64,000 bases of DNA from Aporrectodea caliginosa (lineage: Eukaryota; Annelida; Clitellata; Crassiclitellata; Lumbricidae): NCBI GenBank assembly GCA_020284085.1, contig JACEVL010000033.1:1870501-1934500 (forward strand). Direction: 5' to 3'. The stretch's first letter is position 1. Every line of letters starts with the position of its first letter. Below, piece by piece: positions 46,083 to 58,100 of the stretch. A program made the position numbers and the translations under genes. A model generated the notes under the pieces. The model ran no database searches. It saw only the letters and a program-made list of their open reading frames with translations, and was not told the origin of the DNA.

Positions 46083-46631
46083 CAGTGCCGGATTAAGGCA
46101 TAAGCCAGATAAGCCATGGCTTAGGGTCCAGCAAGGTTTTGGGGGCCCCAAATCTGGAGAAATTAAATCAAATTAGAATTCTTTTTATGGGATCAAAGTT
46201 TGAATTGTTGGGACGGGACTAACGAGGGTGCCGAAAGCAACCTATAGTATCACGTCACCATCAGTACTCGTTCCCGCAGTTAGGGTTCTGGCGCGGATCC
46301 CAATAGCCGCCAATGCTTATGGAGGCATTTGACATGATATGGAGCCATGCAGTTGTTAGCGTTCTGGGATCGGTTTTCAGCTATTTGTGAACGTTTATTT
46401 CAAACACAAAACTGTTAAAATTTTCAATGTATTTATATTTTTTTTATAAATTTCATGTTACCTTGACTAGTTTGGATAATAAATAAAACTGTAGAAAATC
46501 ATAGCCATTCATTGTTAAAAACCAAGATAAGTAATTTTTTAAATATTTGCAAAACCAAGGGGGCTCAAATGCTCCCTTCCCCCTCCGACGCCCATGCTTG
46601 TAGGGCCCCCCGAAGTCTTATTCCGGCCCTG
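46083..46631. mobile_element. 549-bp hAT-type MITE
   Basis: Ends CAGTGCCGGATTAAG / CTTATTCCGGCCCTG. It has a perfect 8-bp target duplication GACAGACA at 46075-46082 and 46632-46639. Same family as the shorter copy at 31510-31778. Confidence 0.93.
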
Positions 46632-46699
46632 GACAGACAGCTGCAATGGAAGAAAAAGAGTGTTCACTATAGGGACCTTTGGGCAAGTCCTTCACTCGC

Positions 46700-47778
46700 A
46701 TTTGCTCATGCGAATAAAACTTACTCTCACAAAGATAATCTACTTATTATACTCAGTTGTAAGAACCAACGAACTAAGCAGTCTAAGTTTAAAATAAAAA
46801 GTACAGGACGAATATTTACTGAATACGCTCCAGGTCTGTTGCTAGACTGAATGCAGTGTTGACTGCTGCTAGGCGCTGAACCACTAAATTAATAGCCTAA
46901 AGCTCAACGTTGCGTTCTTTGTACCTTGCACCTTCAAGCCTGTTTAGACTAACAGGTAAATATAGACTATATATACGCCAATGGTTTCCTCACGCGTCCT
47001 GGCGAAACCAATAAAGTATGTATATTGACGCACCTAGCTAACATTTATTCATGTTTTGATTTAGCTGTTGAGCTCATGACTTTTGGGCTACTTTTTGATG
47101 CGATTTCACGACCAAACACTTCCGCAATCTGGCAACCGAGATTCAATCTGCTGTCTGGCAGAAGAAACTAATTTTAAAGTTTAAATGAAAGCGTTTGAGT
47201 TCATTAATATTAATGAATTTCAGTTCTGCTTGGTCCGATCAGTGTCTCTGCACGTCTATTGTCCAATGGAATCTGCTCTCTAATCTATATTATTTACAAT
47301 AAAAAAATTATTCACTTTACCAATCACTTTGGAGTTCGGTTAACTATCAACAAGTTCAGTTAGGCTAACTATCAACAAGTTCAGTTAGGCTAACTATCAA
47401 CAAGTTCGGGTAATTATCAACCCATTTCAGTAAACTATAAACCAAGTTATAAAATAGAATTAACTGGCAAATATTTACTGAATTCGCTGAATGCAGTGTT
47501 GCCTGCTGCTATAGGCGATGAACCACTCAATAGCCTAAAGCTCAACGTTGCGTTCTTTGTACCTTGCACCTACAAGCCTGTTAAGACTAACAGGTAGAAT
47601 GATTAAGCGCAAGGTGTCACAGATATTCAACCTGCTGTCTGGCAGAAGAAAATATTTAAAAGTTAAATGAAGGCATTTGAGTTCGTCAATATCAATGGAT
47701 TTCAGTTCTGTTAGGTCCGATCAGTGTCTCTGCATTTTTATTGTCCAATGGAATCTTCTCTCAGATCTATAGGCCTAT

Positions 47779-47809
<31 letters not shown>

Positions 47810-47900
47810 TTACAATATTCACTTTACCAATCACTTTGGAGTTCAGGTGCGATAGTATTTAAGAGATTTTCAGCTTTTGCACTGATTAATCACCTACACT
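46700..47900 (-). repeat. TRIM upstream block, copies C and D, without a gene
   Basis: Two successive copies (46700-47337 and 47450-47890) of the DNA found above both TRIM genes (39160-39750, 58390-59040). Between them is a minisatellite of GTTAACTATCAACAAGTTCA units (47338-47440), also seen at 59038-59140. A TA microsatellite lies at 47778-47804. No RING exon lies next to these copies, so they are probably leftovers of a lost or displaced TRIM duplicate. Confidence 0.8.
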
Positions 47901-48057
47901 AGCGAGCAAAATTGTGGAAATGCCTACCAATTTGCATATTATGCTTATAGAAAGTCATAGTTATGAAGGCAGAAACGTGCTCAATTTATGTTTTTATTGA
48001 GTTGATTTATTTGACAAATATTTAGTTAATTTATTTGACAAATATTTCATTTATTTG

Positions 48058-48958
48058 ACAATTCGTCGCATGAGAAGTAGACTGTTCTATGCGCACTTTT
48101 GGTGAAACGGAGAAAATCGAAAAAGAAAGTTTAGTGACTTAGAATTTAGTACTGAAAACTTTTTGGTGGGACAAAATAGAGAAAGAATGTTTAGAAAACA
48201 TTTATGTGGACATCCGCAAATTTAAGCAATCACGACGATTGAAGCCTCTTGCATAAGAAAACATAATTTGAAGGCAACTTTGGAATTTGTTCAAATAGAA
48301 CAAAATATTACAGAAATAGCTCTATACAATTAAATGTTATGATGATTCGTCATTACATGGAACATTATAATTACTAGCGAAATGAATTATGACTATCGCT
48401 GTAATTATTTATAAAAGTATATAATATAATAATTCTAGAGAAAAAGCTATTTTTTTAATATCATTTTTAACTGTGATACTTGCTATCATTGTATAGGCCC
48501 TATATGTGCATTATTTTCGAATTAGTCACTCCATTTTGTCTCTTTATGTAATATTTTTTTGATTATCCTTCTGTAACGGAACATGCTTACTATTATAATG
48601 TTCTATATGCATGTGCGAATCACAGTTTGCCGTTCAGACCACGTGACCGTAATAGAACAGGATAATCCTGAACCATGTGTATTATAATCAAGAAACATCG
48701 TGTTCTGTAATATCCACGTGATAAAATCTCTGGAATATAATTGGTTGTGGTTCACATAGAATATTATAATGCCTATCAGTGGGTAAGAATATGCAAATAG
48801 AATAAAATACTTCTGTTCTTTTCCCAGCAGAGGCACCATTTCAACAAGCGCCATTTTGCACGCAGATAGAACAAATTACCCTGAATCGGACAGTGTGTCT
48901 AACTCCAATGTAAACAAAACTGCAGATAGAACACTATAATTCTCATGCGACGAATTGT
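48058..48958. mobile_element. 901-bp element with 19-bp inverted ends
   Basis: Terminal inverted repeat ACAATTCGTCGCATGAGAA / TTCTCATGCGACGAATTGT, perfect over 19 bp. Inside are several AGATAGAACA/TGTTCTAT words. No coding capacity of note. The target duplication is unclear. Confidence 0.75.
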
Positions 48959-49009
48959 TGATATCATTTATAGGTAATACTGATGTTTGAGTACGGTGCA
49001 TGTAATCTC

Positions 49010-49210
49010 TTAGTAACGTGTTGGATATCCTTTTGCCTGAATTACAGCTTGACACCTTCTTGACATGCTGTCTACAAGTTTCTGAAGGTCTGTAGGTGAT
49101 ATTATATGAAACCATGAGTGAGTTACTGACGCAATCAGTTCCCGTTTGTTTGATGGCCTCTTGCCAGCCACCGCCCTCTTCAATCTGGCCCTGAGGTGTT
49201 CAATGGGGTT
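49010..49210 (-). pseudogene. Tc1-type transposase C-terminal fragment
   Basis: An uninterrupted 66-codon frame, NPIEHLRARLKRAVAGKRPS through ISPTDLQKLVDSMSRRCQAV to GYPTRY and a TAA stop at 49010-49012. NPIEHLW is the segment just past the last catalytic acid of Tc1/mariner transposases, and SMPRR..AVI.A.G..T.Y is their C-terminus. The frame differs from the AUG-started ORF at 48876-49115, which is a shadow. Confidence 0.88.
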
Positions 49211-49339
49211 GAAAATGAATTGTGAAGACTGTCAATATTGCTGTGTGTTGAAAAGGCCTACTCTAGTAAGCAAAGGTGAAGACTGTCAAATTTGTCAATA
49301 TTGCTGCCTGTTGAATTTCGATGTTTGAACTTGTCGTGT

Positions 49340-49950
49340 GGTTTCAAATAAATGTTAAAATGTCACATTCACCTGTTCCTTCACCTGAAAGAGTCACACA
49401 CCCTAGTGAGGTGGGCGAGGTAAGCCACACCCCTGCGTCTCGCCTATCGAGACATAGTTCAGTCACTGACTCGACACCCTGGTCGGAATTATAGATCGCC
49501 AGAGCGGAGTGCAGAAAAAAAGAGCGAACTCTGGTAGAATTGGCTGATCGAGTGGAACGTATCGAAAACTCCCGTTAAGAAAGTGTGCTGTGAGATCAGA
49601 ATCGAATCCTGGCTATGGTTTGGCCATGGCTGCTTTCTACTCGGCATGCCGCGAACATAGACCATTCGGCCATTAGTCTGCGGGGACTTCCGGATGAAGT
49701 AAGGCTCCTCCGCAACCCATTCTCTATTCTGTTGCCGTAAAAAGAAGTGCACGATTGAGCAACAAACCTAGGCCGAATTACTCTGGTATAGGTGATAAGA
49801 CTCGGATGCTTCCACGCTTAGTTATGGGTTCGAATTCTACGTCATACGTCGATAGTCGCTCCTCCTCACCTGGGATATCACAGCAATACGTCCTACCCCT
49901 GTCAATGGATGAAAGTGATCGGGGTCGCCATTTTACAACGGGGTGATGGC
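49340..49950 (+). other. Possible retroelement ORF fragment
   Basis: Near 49360 a frame starts MSHSPVPSPERVTHPSEVGE and runs, with breaks, through SRLSRHSSVTDSTPWSE, then ERTLVELADRVERIENSR and LRGLPDEVRLLRNPF. A Ser/Pro-rich start followed by a short coiled coil is typical of retroelement structural proteins, but I cannot name a family. Confidence 0.3.
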
Positions 49951-49989
49951 GTAACAGTTACAAACAGTTTTTAAAGGGCACGTTCAAAA

Positions 49990-51164
49990 ACGACTTCTTC
50001 ATATTATGCTCGAGGCTGCAGAATAGCAAACGAGGCAGAAGCTTAAGAACCAGAAGCAGAACAGCAGCAGATGAAACAGAAGAAGAAGAAACAGAAGGAG
50101 AACCAGCAGCACAGTGGAGTCTCTAGGGTTGGTGTCACCCAGTGCGGTAACTCATGGTGTCACGCCCATGGACCTCGACTTCCCTTACCAGACCATTCAG
50201 AATACTTAGTAATGTTTTTTGTATTAATGTAACTCGTAAATCGTAATTCCTGTATATAGCAAAATGTAATGGTAATAGTGTGACATAAACAACTAGCAGA
50301 ATTAAAATTACAAATGCATATTTTTTTATTTTAATCATTTACCATCAGCAGTTACATCATTGAAGACTAAATTAGCAAATATTAATATATGTCTAATGTT
50401 TGATCTATGGATAGGAGAGCAATGAAGGTGCCTGCAGCTTTAACAGGCCTAATTATAATATTATGTTCAAAGAATACAGAAAATTATATAATAACTACAG
50501 TAATGTCAAATGGCAGTCATTTTGATGTCACCCCTCTGAAGGTGTCACCCAGTGCAGTCCGCATCCTCCAGTGACGCCACTGCAGCAGCAGAAGAAGCAG
50601 AAGTAGAACCAGCAACAGAAGAGTGCCATAAAGACATCCAGAGCGGAGAGTTGCTCCATCTTCTATTGTATTTATTGCAGACAGCCTTACAGCGACCCAC
50701 CCGAAGAAACGTGGAAAGCTGCTCCACTATAATTGAGCCCGGTGACAAGCAATTTAAATGCGATAACAGTTGTTAAGTTCCAATTTTTCTCACTTAAGAT
50801 CCCAAATAATTATGAACAACAGTTTTAATTCATTTTCGTTATTGTTGTTAATTGTCAAATTATTCAGATAGCCTAACTGACATTGGCGACGCCTTCATGT
50901 CAAACTTCCACCACCACTTGGACATGAATGACAGTATATGCCACTTTTGCCCAAACTGGTGGAGAAAGAATGACATCATTTTCAGTTTATGTTTTCTGCA
51001 TATTCTGCAATAGCCTATATGTAACCATATGAAGGCCATTTTCAACGTTTTCAGTTATCCTTATGAGTTGCTAACATGCCAATGAAAATATTGTGGCATT
51101 ATGTCATATATTCTTGAAAACATTACATGTGTTCTATAAAATTTCCTGTCATGCCCTCTCTCCC
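49990..51164 (+). mobile_element. Right part of a pogo element below TRIM gene 2
   Basis: The CAGAAGCAGAA tract (50041-50110 and 50585-50640), GCGACCCACCCGAAGAAAC (50694) and GAGCCCGGTGACAAGCAATT (50734) match the right part of the pogo element 42070-44622. The copy decays into a degenerate end near 51164 (GCCCTCTCTCCCAA). A hAT MITE is inserted in it. Confidence 0.75.
50112..50582. mobile_element. 471-bp hAT-type MITE
   Basis: Ends CAGTGGAGTC / TGACGCCACTG. It has an 8-bp target duplication CAGCAGCA at 50104-50111 and 50583-50590; the target itself is a CAG-rich tract, so chance helps the match. GGTGTCACCCAGTGC occurs inside both ends in direct orientation. The pogo sequence is continuous once it is removed. 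Confidence 0.85.
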
Positions 51165-51264
51165 AAACTCTAGACTAAGAAGAAATTCTTAAACAAGCAA
51201 GATTTGAAAGTAAATTACCTTTTGGTTTGAAGGCAAAAAGTTCTAAAAATATGTAATAAATCGT

Positions 51265-52148
51265 TTAAATTTCAAAAATTAAAATTCGACCCTCTGTGAA
51301 TTTATTGTTCTCAGAGTCCAATCCGTTGTCAGCCACAAACACTCGACCATTGGACTCATCCAGAAGAATCCTATATGGATATCGTAGTCCGTACTTTTCG
51401 TCTTGTGAGAGAATTACTCTCTTAAATTTCAAATCTGGATCCAATAACAAAACTCGTCTGTTCAGGTGATCAGCGACCATCACAAATCCATTTCTATCGA
51501 CGGACAAATGGACTGGTTCATTCATGAATCCGATGGTAGAGCCACATTTTCCACCAAATGACTTCATAAGCTTTCCGTCCGCATCCACCACACACACCCT
51601 ATGCAGATCATTACTACTTATGCCATGACTAACCACGAAATGATCATTGGACAGTCTAATGGCATGTCTTAGATGGCCAAAACCTGCGTCTGATGATAGA
51701 ATCACTTCTCGGAGCAATTGTCCATCTGGCGAATATTCATTTAATTTATTTTTCTCATAAACAGCTAAAATGACATTCGAGTCATCTGTAACAGACACAG
51801 TCTCACCATATTCATCTCCTGTTGACCATTTCTTTATTAACTCTCCATTTGGATCAACTCTCAAAATTTTATTCGCATGACCGTGACCTTTATAATCGGA
51901 AATGTAAAGACATTTATTTCTGTTGCAGGATACTATGTCCAAAGGAGTATTTAATTCCTTCAAATTCCATCGACCATTGAAACTGAATTTAATTGTATCG
52001 TAAACTTCAACTTCTGAACTCTTATCACTCACAACAAACAATTCTTTGTCTAAGATCGTCAATCCTATGATCGGTTTCTTTCTATCTTCTGCGGCTTTTG
52101 TTTTGATCGTCTGAACCAATACTGGATCCGATTTATACGGAAGTTTAT
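51265..52148 (-). CDS. TRIM gene 2 exon 3: NHL-like beta-propeller
   Basis: Acceptor TTTTGATTTTCAG; the exon opens AT and with the carried G reads D-K-L-P-Y-K-S-D-P-V. The 294 residues show six blades with the usual pattern (P..i......fvvsD......i...d..g.l...): for example LTILDKELFVVSDKSSEVEV, PVHLSVDRNGFVMVADHLNR with RRVLLLD, and YPYRILLDESNGRVFVADNG. It ends RILIFEI and TAA at 51267-51265. This is the substrate-binding end of the protein. A paralogous relic is at 36237-36299. Confidence 0.92.
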
Positions 52149-55100
52149 CTGAAAATCAAAACGAAAAGATTGTTCATTATTTTAAAATATAATTTAAAAG
52201 ATTTTGCTTTAACCCGAGAGAAACCAAGATTATAGTAATATGCTATATAATATTGGAGTGAAGCAGCTTGAAACAGACAATCGAGAAGTGATGGTGATAG
52301 CAATGAAACAAACACAGATAAACGCATAGGCCTATCTACAACGAAATGAAGGAGAATGACAACGAGATTCACCGACATATACAAACAGACAATGCCACAC
52401 AGAGACAAAGACATGGATAGAAATACGCATAGTGCCTCAGGTGAGGTGCATTGTCAAAAAGCCAACGAATAATGACGTGTAGAAGGCCGTTGTTTAAAAA
52501 TTGCGTTGTCCACATTACATATGAAACAAAAGCCCGCATAATTGACTATTAGCGTTACGATTCGTTTACTTTGGAGATGAATGGTTCTTGATAGCTAAGA
52601 TAAAATTCTACATTTTAAATAAAATTGTAAATAATTTTAGAAAATCATAATGTGAATAGTAATAATTGATTTAGAAGTTTAAATCCCATTTTATTACTCC
52701 ACTTTTAGACCCTGGTCTTTGCCACTGATGTGCGCTAACTAATCTTTTAAAATTAGACTATAACTAATAATTCTCCAACTAAAATAAAGAAGCTTAACTA
52801 ATAAGTTAACTAAACTAAATATAGTTAAACTTTTTCCAACTTTTTAACAAACTTTTTCACAAAGATTTTCACAATGACTGAGGTTATGTGAACTGTAATA
52901 CTGCAGAGCGTCAATGACAATTTCACTTTCAAACAATGTAGTGTGTACTGGACTAATATTCCTAGTATAGTTCTACCAGATAAATATCGTCGCCTGAGAA
53001 TTATTTTGTCGTATCTCCACTTTTTTTCGAAAAGCAGTTTAGAGTTGATTTGTAGCAGAATTTATTGGATCTTTCTTCAGTTTCAATGGCTTAAGAGATA
53101 CGACAAGTCGTTTTAAAGATATTCAACAAAATATACTGTCGTATGTCCTGTTTTCAGAAACATTTTATCGTATCTCCACACAGCATTCGTGGTGTAGCAG
53201 TGTATGTTGTTGTATTTCCAGAGAAAGCTCGTCGTTGATTGGACGAGCAGGAGATACAACACTATAAACCTGTGCGCTTAGCTGGATTAAAGTGTCGCAT
53301 ATCCAGACAATTAAAAGTGTTTAATTTAAAAATCCGGACAATATCCATGAATATTTTAACGACCAACACTTCTCTAATAATTGGTCGTTGCTTGATTTAA
53401 TCATTTCATGTCTTTGTTTTCCGTAGGATGGTTCGTAATATTTGTAAATCCATTTTATACAAAATTTTCATAAATTTCTGAAAAACAGCTCTATTCGTAA
53501 ATTTTTTTAATGCAGGGTCTTTATGCAATGTTTATGTTTTAATATGACATCTGTGTGTGAACTGTAATTTGATTATGCCCTCCTTATTGCATTGAATTTC
53601 TTATTTTTCCGCAAAATGCGGCCCAAACTTCAACCTCGATTATCTCGGAATTTTGTAAAATGGAGATACGCGAGGATAATTCTCAGGCGACGAGATATGA
53701 AGTTGCTCATGCAAACGATGATGCATTCGTGCAATGCAAATGCAAAGCAGCTCACTTGACTTGAGTAATAAAACCAGTTACTCATGACAGTCATTGCGGA
53801 AGATAGTTGCTGATTTTGTAACTTACACTTTCAAGCTAATAACTAAAAATATTAGTTAAATTTTTAGTTAATAACTGGTTTAAACAAAACTATTTTTTTA
53901 GTTAAACGTCTGCCTTAACTAAAATTTCACAGTTAAACTAAAACTTTGCAACTTTTTAGTTAACTTTTGTCCATCACTCGTGTTTGCCTTCTATAGATAA
54001 TTATATTGACAGGCTCAACTGCTGATTTTTGTGATGTCACAAACCTAGCCCTTCGGCATTCTTAAATAGCGTATTAACGCCGCCACTGCACGTCCTCTGG
54101 CAGTGCCAGTTCCAAGCCTGGATAAAGGAGGAGGGCGACGCTAATCATCCTTGTTATGACACGGTGTCGTTAAACAGCAACTAACCAAACAATAGTGTAT
54201 TAATGGGTTAATAAATTAGACTTGAAATTATAGCTGCTTCGTGTATGAGAAGCGATAGCTTTGGGTGGATATGTTGAGTCCAGGCTGAATTTCAATAACC
54301 ACGTTTCCTTAAGAACACACCAAACTCATGTCAGACCCAACTTGATGCTCTGTACCTTTCTTTCGAGCAACCCAGCAGTTCTCACTGAGTCTTTCATTAC
54401 CGAAGTTGAAGCACTTCATATATTCGCTTCACTATGCGCTTTCCTTTATTATACATGTAGATTAAACCACTATTACCCATTCGCAACGCTGCTTTTTTTG
54501 TCAAACTAAAGTCTCAAGGAGCCACGGCGCCTGAAACTTTACATTATCACTAGCAACAATTACTCGACGTGCTCTGGAGGTTGCCTTCTATTAGTTCTTT
54601 ATTAAGGCCAACTTGCCTACCGACAGTACGTAGTCTAACTCCTGGTTTCTCTTACTCTTTCCATTCAGAACGGAGACCTGCAATATACTACAATTTTCCC
54701 AACGCTTTAACCTTCGCAGGACCAAGCGGGGTAAATAATTAGGCCTACCCCAGCGGTTTTTCGATGTTGATTGCGGAGCAACTGTAGGGAGTTATAATTT
54801 GACGTTTCATGTGTTTACAAGTTAAGACCCCCGAAGACATATTCTGACCTTTAACCACCATGATGTCATGTTGTGGGGGAAAGATATTTGAGTCCAAAGT
54901 GTCATGTCGGTACATTCTGGGGTAAAAATTTACCCCTTTTGGTCCTCGACGTCGTTATTTTTCATACATACGGAAAATATATTTTTTAAATATCTGCGCT
55001 CAGAAGTAACTTAAAATCATAAATAAAGTGTTGAATCTAACAAAGAATTCAGTTTTAATAGTTGCATAAATGTGGAGTTTTATTTCCAAGATGGCGGCCA

Positions 55101-58100
55101 ATATGGCTGCCAAAACACAAAGATATGCATATCCCAGCTCATAGGCAAGCTAGACTAACAAACGATATGTCCAATTTAATATTTTCAAGCCATCAGGGAT
55201 TCGATCTGTAGTAGAGGTAATAGTATGGGAGTGTTACTTTACAAGATGGCGGCCAATATGGCCGACATAACACACGAAACTATGTGTATCTCAGCTCACA
55301 GGTAAGATACATTAAAAAAATGAAGTGTCAAATTTAATACATTCAAGGTGGAATTAATTTATCGTAGTGGCAATAGTGTGCGAGTGATACTTCCCAAGAT
55401 GGCGGTTAATAAATTATGGCGCCACAACACAGAAATTTGTATATCTCGGCTCATATTTTGCATTTGGCTGCCATATTGGACGCCATCTTTGATAGCAACG
55501 TTCCCATACTATTGCCACTTCGAGGAATCGATTCCGTGACCTTGGAACTATTAAATTTGATACTATTTGTTATTGTAGCTTATTTTGATCAGAGATATAT
55601 TATATTTTTGTGTGTTGGCGGCCATTTTGTCCGCCATCTTGGATAATAGCATTCCCACACTATTGCATCACTATGAGAAATCGATTGATTGACCTTAAAA
55701 TTATTAAATTCGACACTTCATTTGTTACTGTAGCTTGCCTATCAGCTGAGATATACATTTTGTGTGTGTGATGGCGGCCATATTGGCCGCCATCTTGGAA
55801 AGTAACACTCACACACTATTGGCCCTACAAGAAATCGATTCGCTGACCTTGATTCTATTTAATTAGACACTGTATTTGTTATGGTAACTTAACTACGAGC
55901 TGAGATATACATTTATTTGTGGTTTGCAGCCATGATGGCCGCTATCTTGGAAAGTAACATTCGCACACTATGGCACTACGAGAAATGGATTCCTTGACCA
56001 TGAAACTAAGTAATTCGACACTTCATTTGTTACTGTAGCTTACCTGTGAGCTGAGATATTACAAATTGTAATGGGGTAAAAAATTACCCCGCTTGAACCT
56101 CGACGTATTGTAAAATGTTTTGGTCCTGCGAAGGTTAAGCGACCATCGACTTGTGCATAATGATAACGACGCCATGAAGTCATTGAATTAGACATGGTCA
56201 AAAACAGATCTAAAACAGATTATTTTATTTTCTTACCTATTATCATCGTCTTCAGTTCTTGTTTGAGTTTCTCGACATTGTCCTCTAATATCTTGATTTT
56301 CGTTTCATGCACGTTCACTTCTTGTACAAGCTTCTTGTTACTGGCTTGAAGCGAATTGTTGGTCAATTTTTCTTTATCCAGATCCTGTTGAAGTTTGTCT
56401 TTGTCGATTTTTATTGAGTTGTTGGTAAGTTTCTCTTTGTCTAGCTCCTGTTTTAGTTTATCAATGTTGGTTTGAGATGAATTGTCGGTCCTATTCCTTG
56501 CATCCAGTTCCTGCTTTAGTTTGTCATTGTTTGCTTGAAGTGTACTATTCGTAGTTTTATTTTTGTCAAGCTCTTGTTTCAGTTTCTCCGTGCATGAATC
56601 GTAATTTGCTTTCTCCTTTTCCAGTTCTTCTATTAAAGCCTTATTGGCCTGTATTTCCTTATCTGTAGTAATTCTGAGATGCTCGTTTGCTAAGCGCAAA
56701 CTCTCTTTCTCTGTTCTTTCGATTTCGATTTCTTTTCTCAGGAGATCAATTTCGTTACTTTGCTCGGCTAATAGACTGTGTTTACTTTTTTTCTTTGGCT
56801 TTGAGTCATCATCTTCTGAAAGAAAAATGGCATCTTGTTTCACTCTAAATATTGCTTTTTCAGATTAGCTAAATAGGCAATAGTGTTAAGGCGTAAAGAC
56901 TAGTTGACCTGTTTGCACACCAGGCACACAGTCGTTCTGCAATCCATTCGGTCATTCACAGGTCTTCCACTCATACTCAAGGCTTTACTCTGGTCTTGGA
57001 GAGCACTCTCCATCTGATTCCTATCATGGCTTAATGTAGCTCATTTCATTTCTGTTTGACAAGTCAAATTCTAATTGTGCCTAATTTACATTTGCTCACG
57101 AGTAGCGTAACACTGTGACTCTGTTTACAAAAGGAAACCGCTTACCTTCAATTTCGCCAATCATGTTTTCACAAGTTTGCTTTAGAATCTCTTCAAGTTC
57201 TGATTTTCTGAAGTGGAAATTGAAAGACTCAATTTCTCTTTGAATCATAGGTTGGCATTGGACTTGCAACTCCACAGCTCTAACAGATAAGTCTGAAAAT
57301 GCGCGACAGATATCACTTGCTGATCCTTTAGCAATTACCTTCTCACAGTAAGAATTGTAAGTGTTTAAACACGATATATATGTCTCAATATCACCTGTTT
57401 CCAATTGGATTTCTTTCAGTTTGCTTTGCCGTATCAAACTTAGACCTTGTAGAAGGAAAGTTGCATGTTTATCTGCCAACTGTTTCACTTCATCTTTTCT
57501 GTTCTCCGTATCAAATTCTAAGGCCTCAACCTTTTTCTGTATATTTTCTGTCACCTTCAGGAGTTCTGCCTTTCTCGTCTCAGCTTGAGTTCTGCACTCA
57601 TTTATTGCTTCAGTATTGCTTTCGATCTGTTTCCGAAAGTCGTCCACGAATTTCTTAACATCAGATACTTGGTGATTCTTATGGTCGTCAATGAAGCAGA
57701 AGGCGCACACAACTGTTTTGCAATCAGCACAATATACATTCAGAACCATTTGTTCATGCAGTTCACAAACAGTTGGTACTAGATTGGTCATCAAATTTTG
57801 GCCACCTTCGTGTTCAGTCATTAGCACCAATTTATGATTCTTTGTAAATCTAAATTTTCTATGTTCATTGCAGCATTCTTTACACAACTTGAGCTTGCAT
57901 TCAACACAGTATTCATGAGCTTCTTGAATTTCTTTATCTGCTTCTTCTTTATTTTCGTCTAGACATGCATCGCATACAGCTCTTGAAGACGCTGAGTGAT
58001 GTGAAATATTTGAAGCTTGTATCAGCTTCTCAATGAAGAAATTCTTAGGAAGTCCACGAAACCCTTCTGGTGGAATCTTGAAAAGTCGTCTACAGATTGG

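Larger units (their letters stand above)
47896..49213 (-). mobile_element. Tc1-like transposon relic with an inserted element
   Basis: The left part (ACTAGCGAGCAAAATTGTGG) resembles a Tc1-type terminus. The transposase C-terminus lies at 49010-49210, reading on minus. A 901-bp inserted element (48058-48958) separates them. The rest of the transposase, toward higher coordinates, is missing. Confidence 0.6.

Noticed and set aside
48876..49115. 79-codon minus ORF as a gene
   Set aside because: It is the wrong frame of the Tc1 transposase C-terminus, whose true frame gives NPIEHL...SMSRR.
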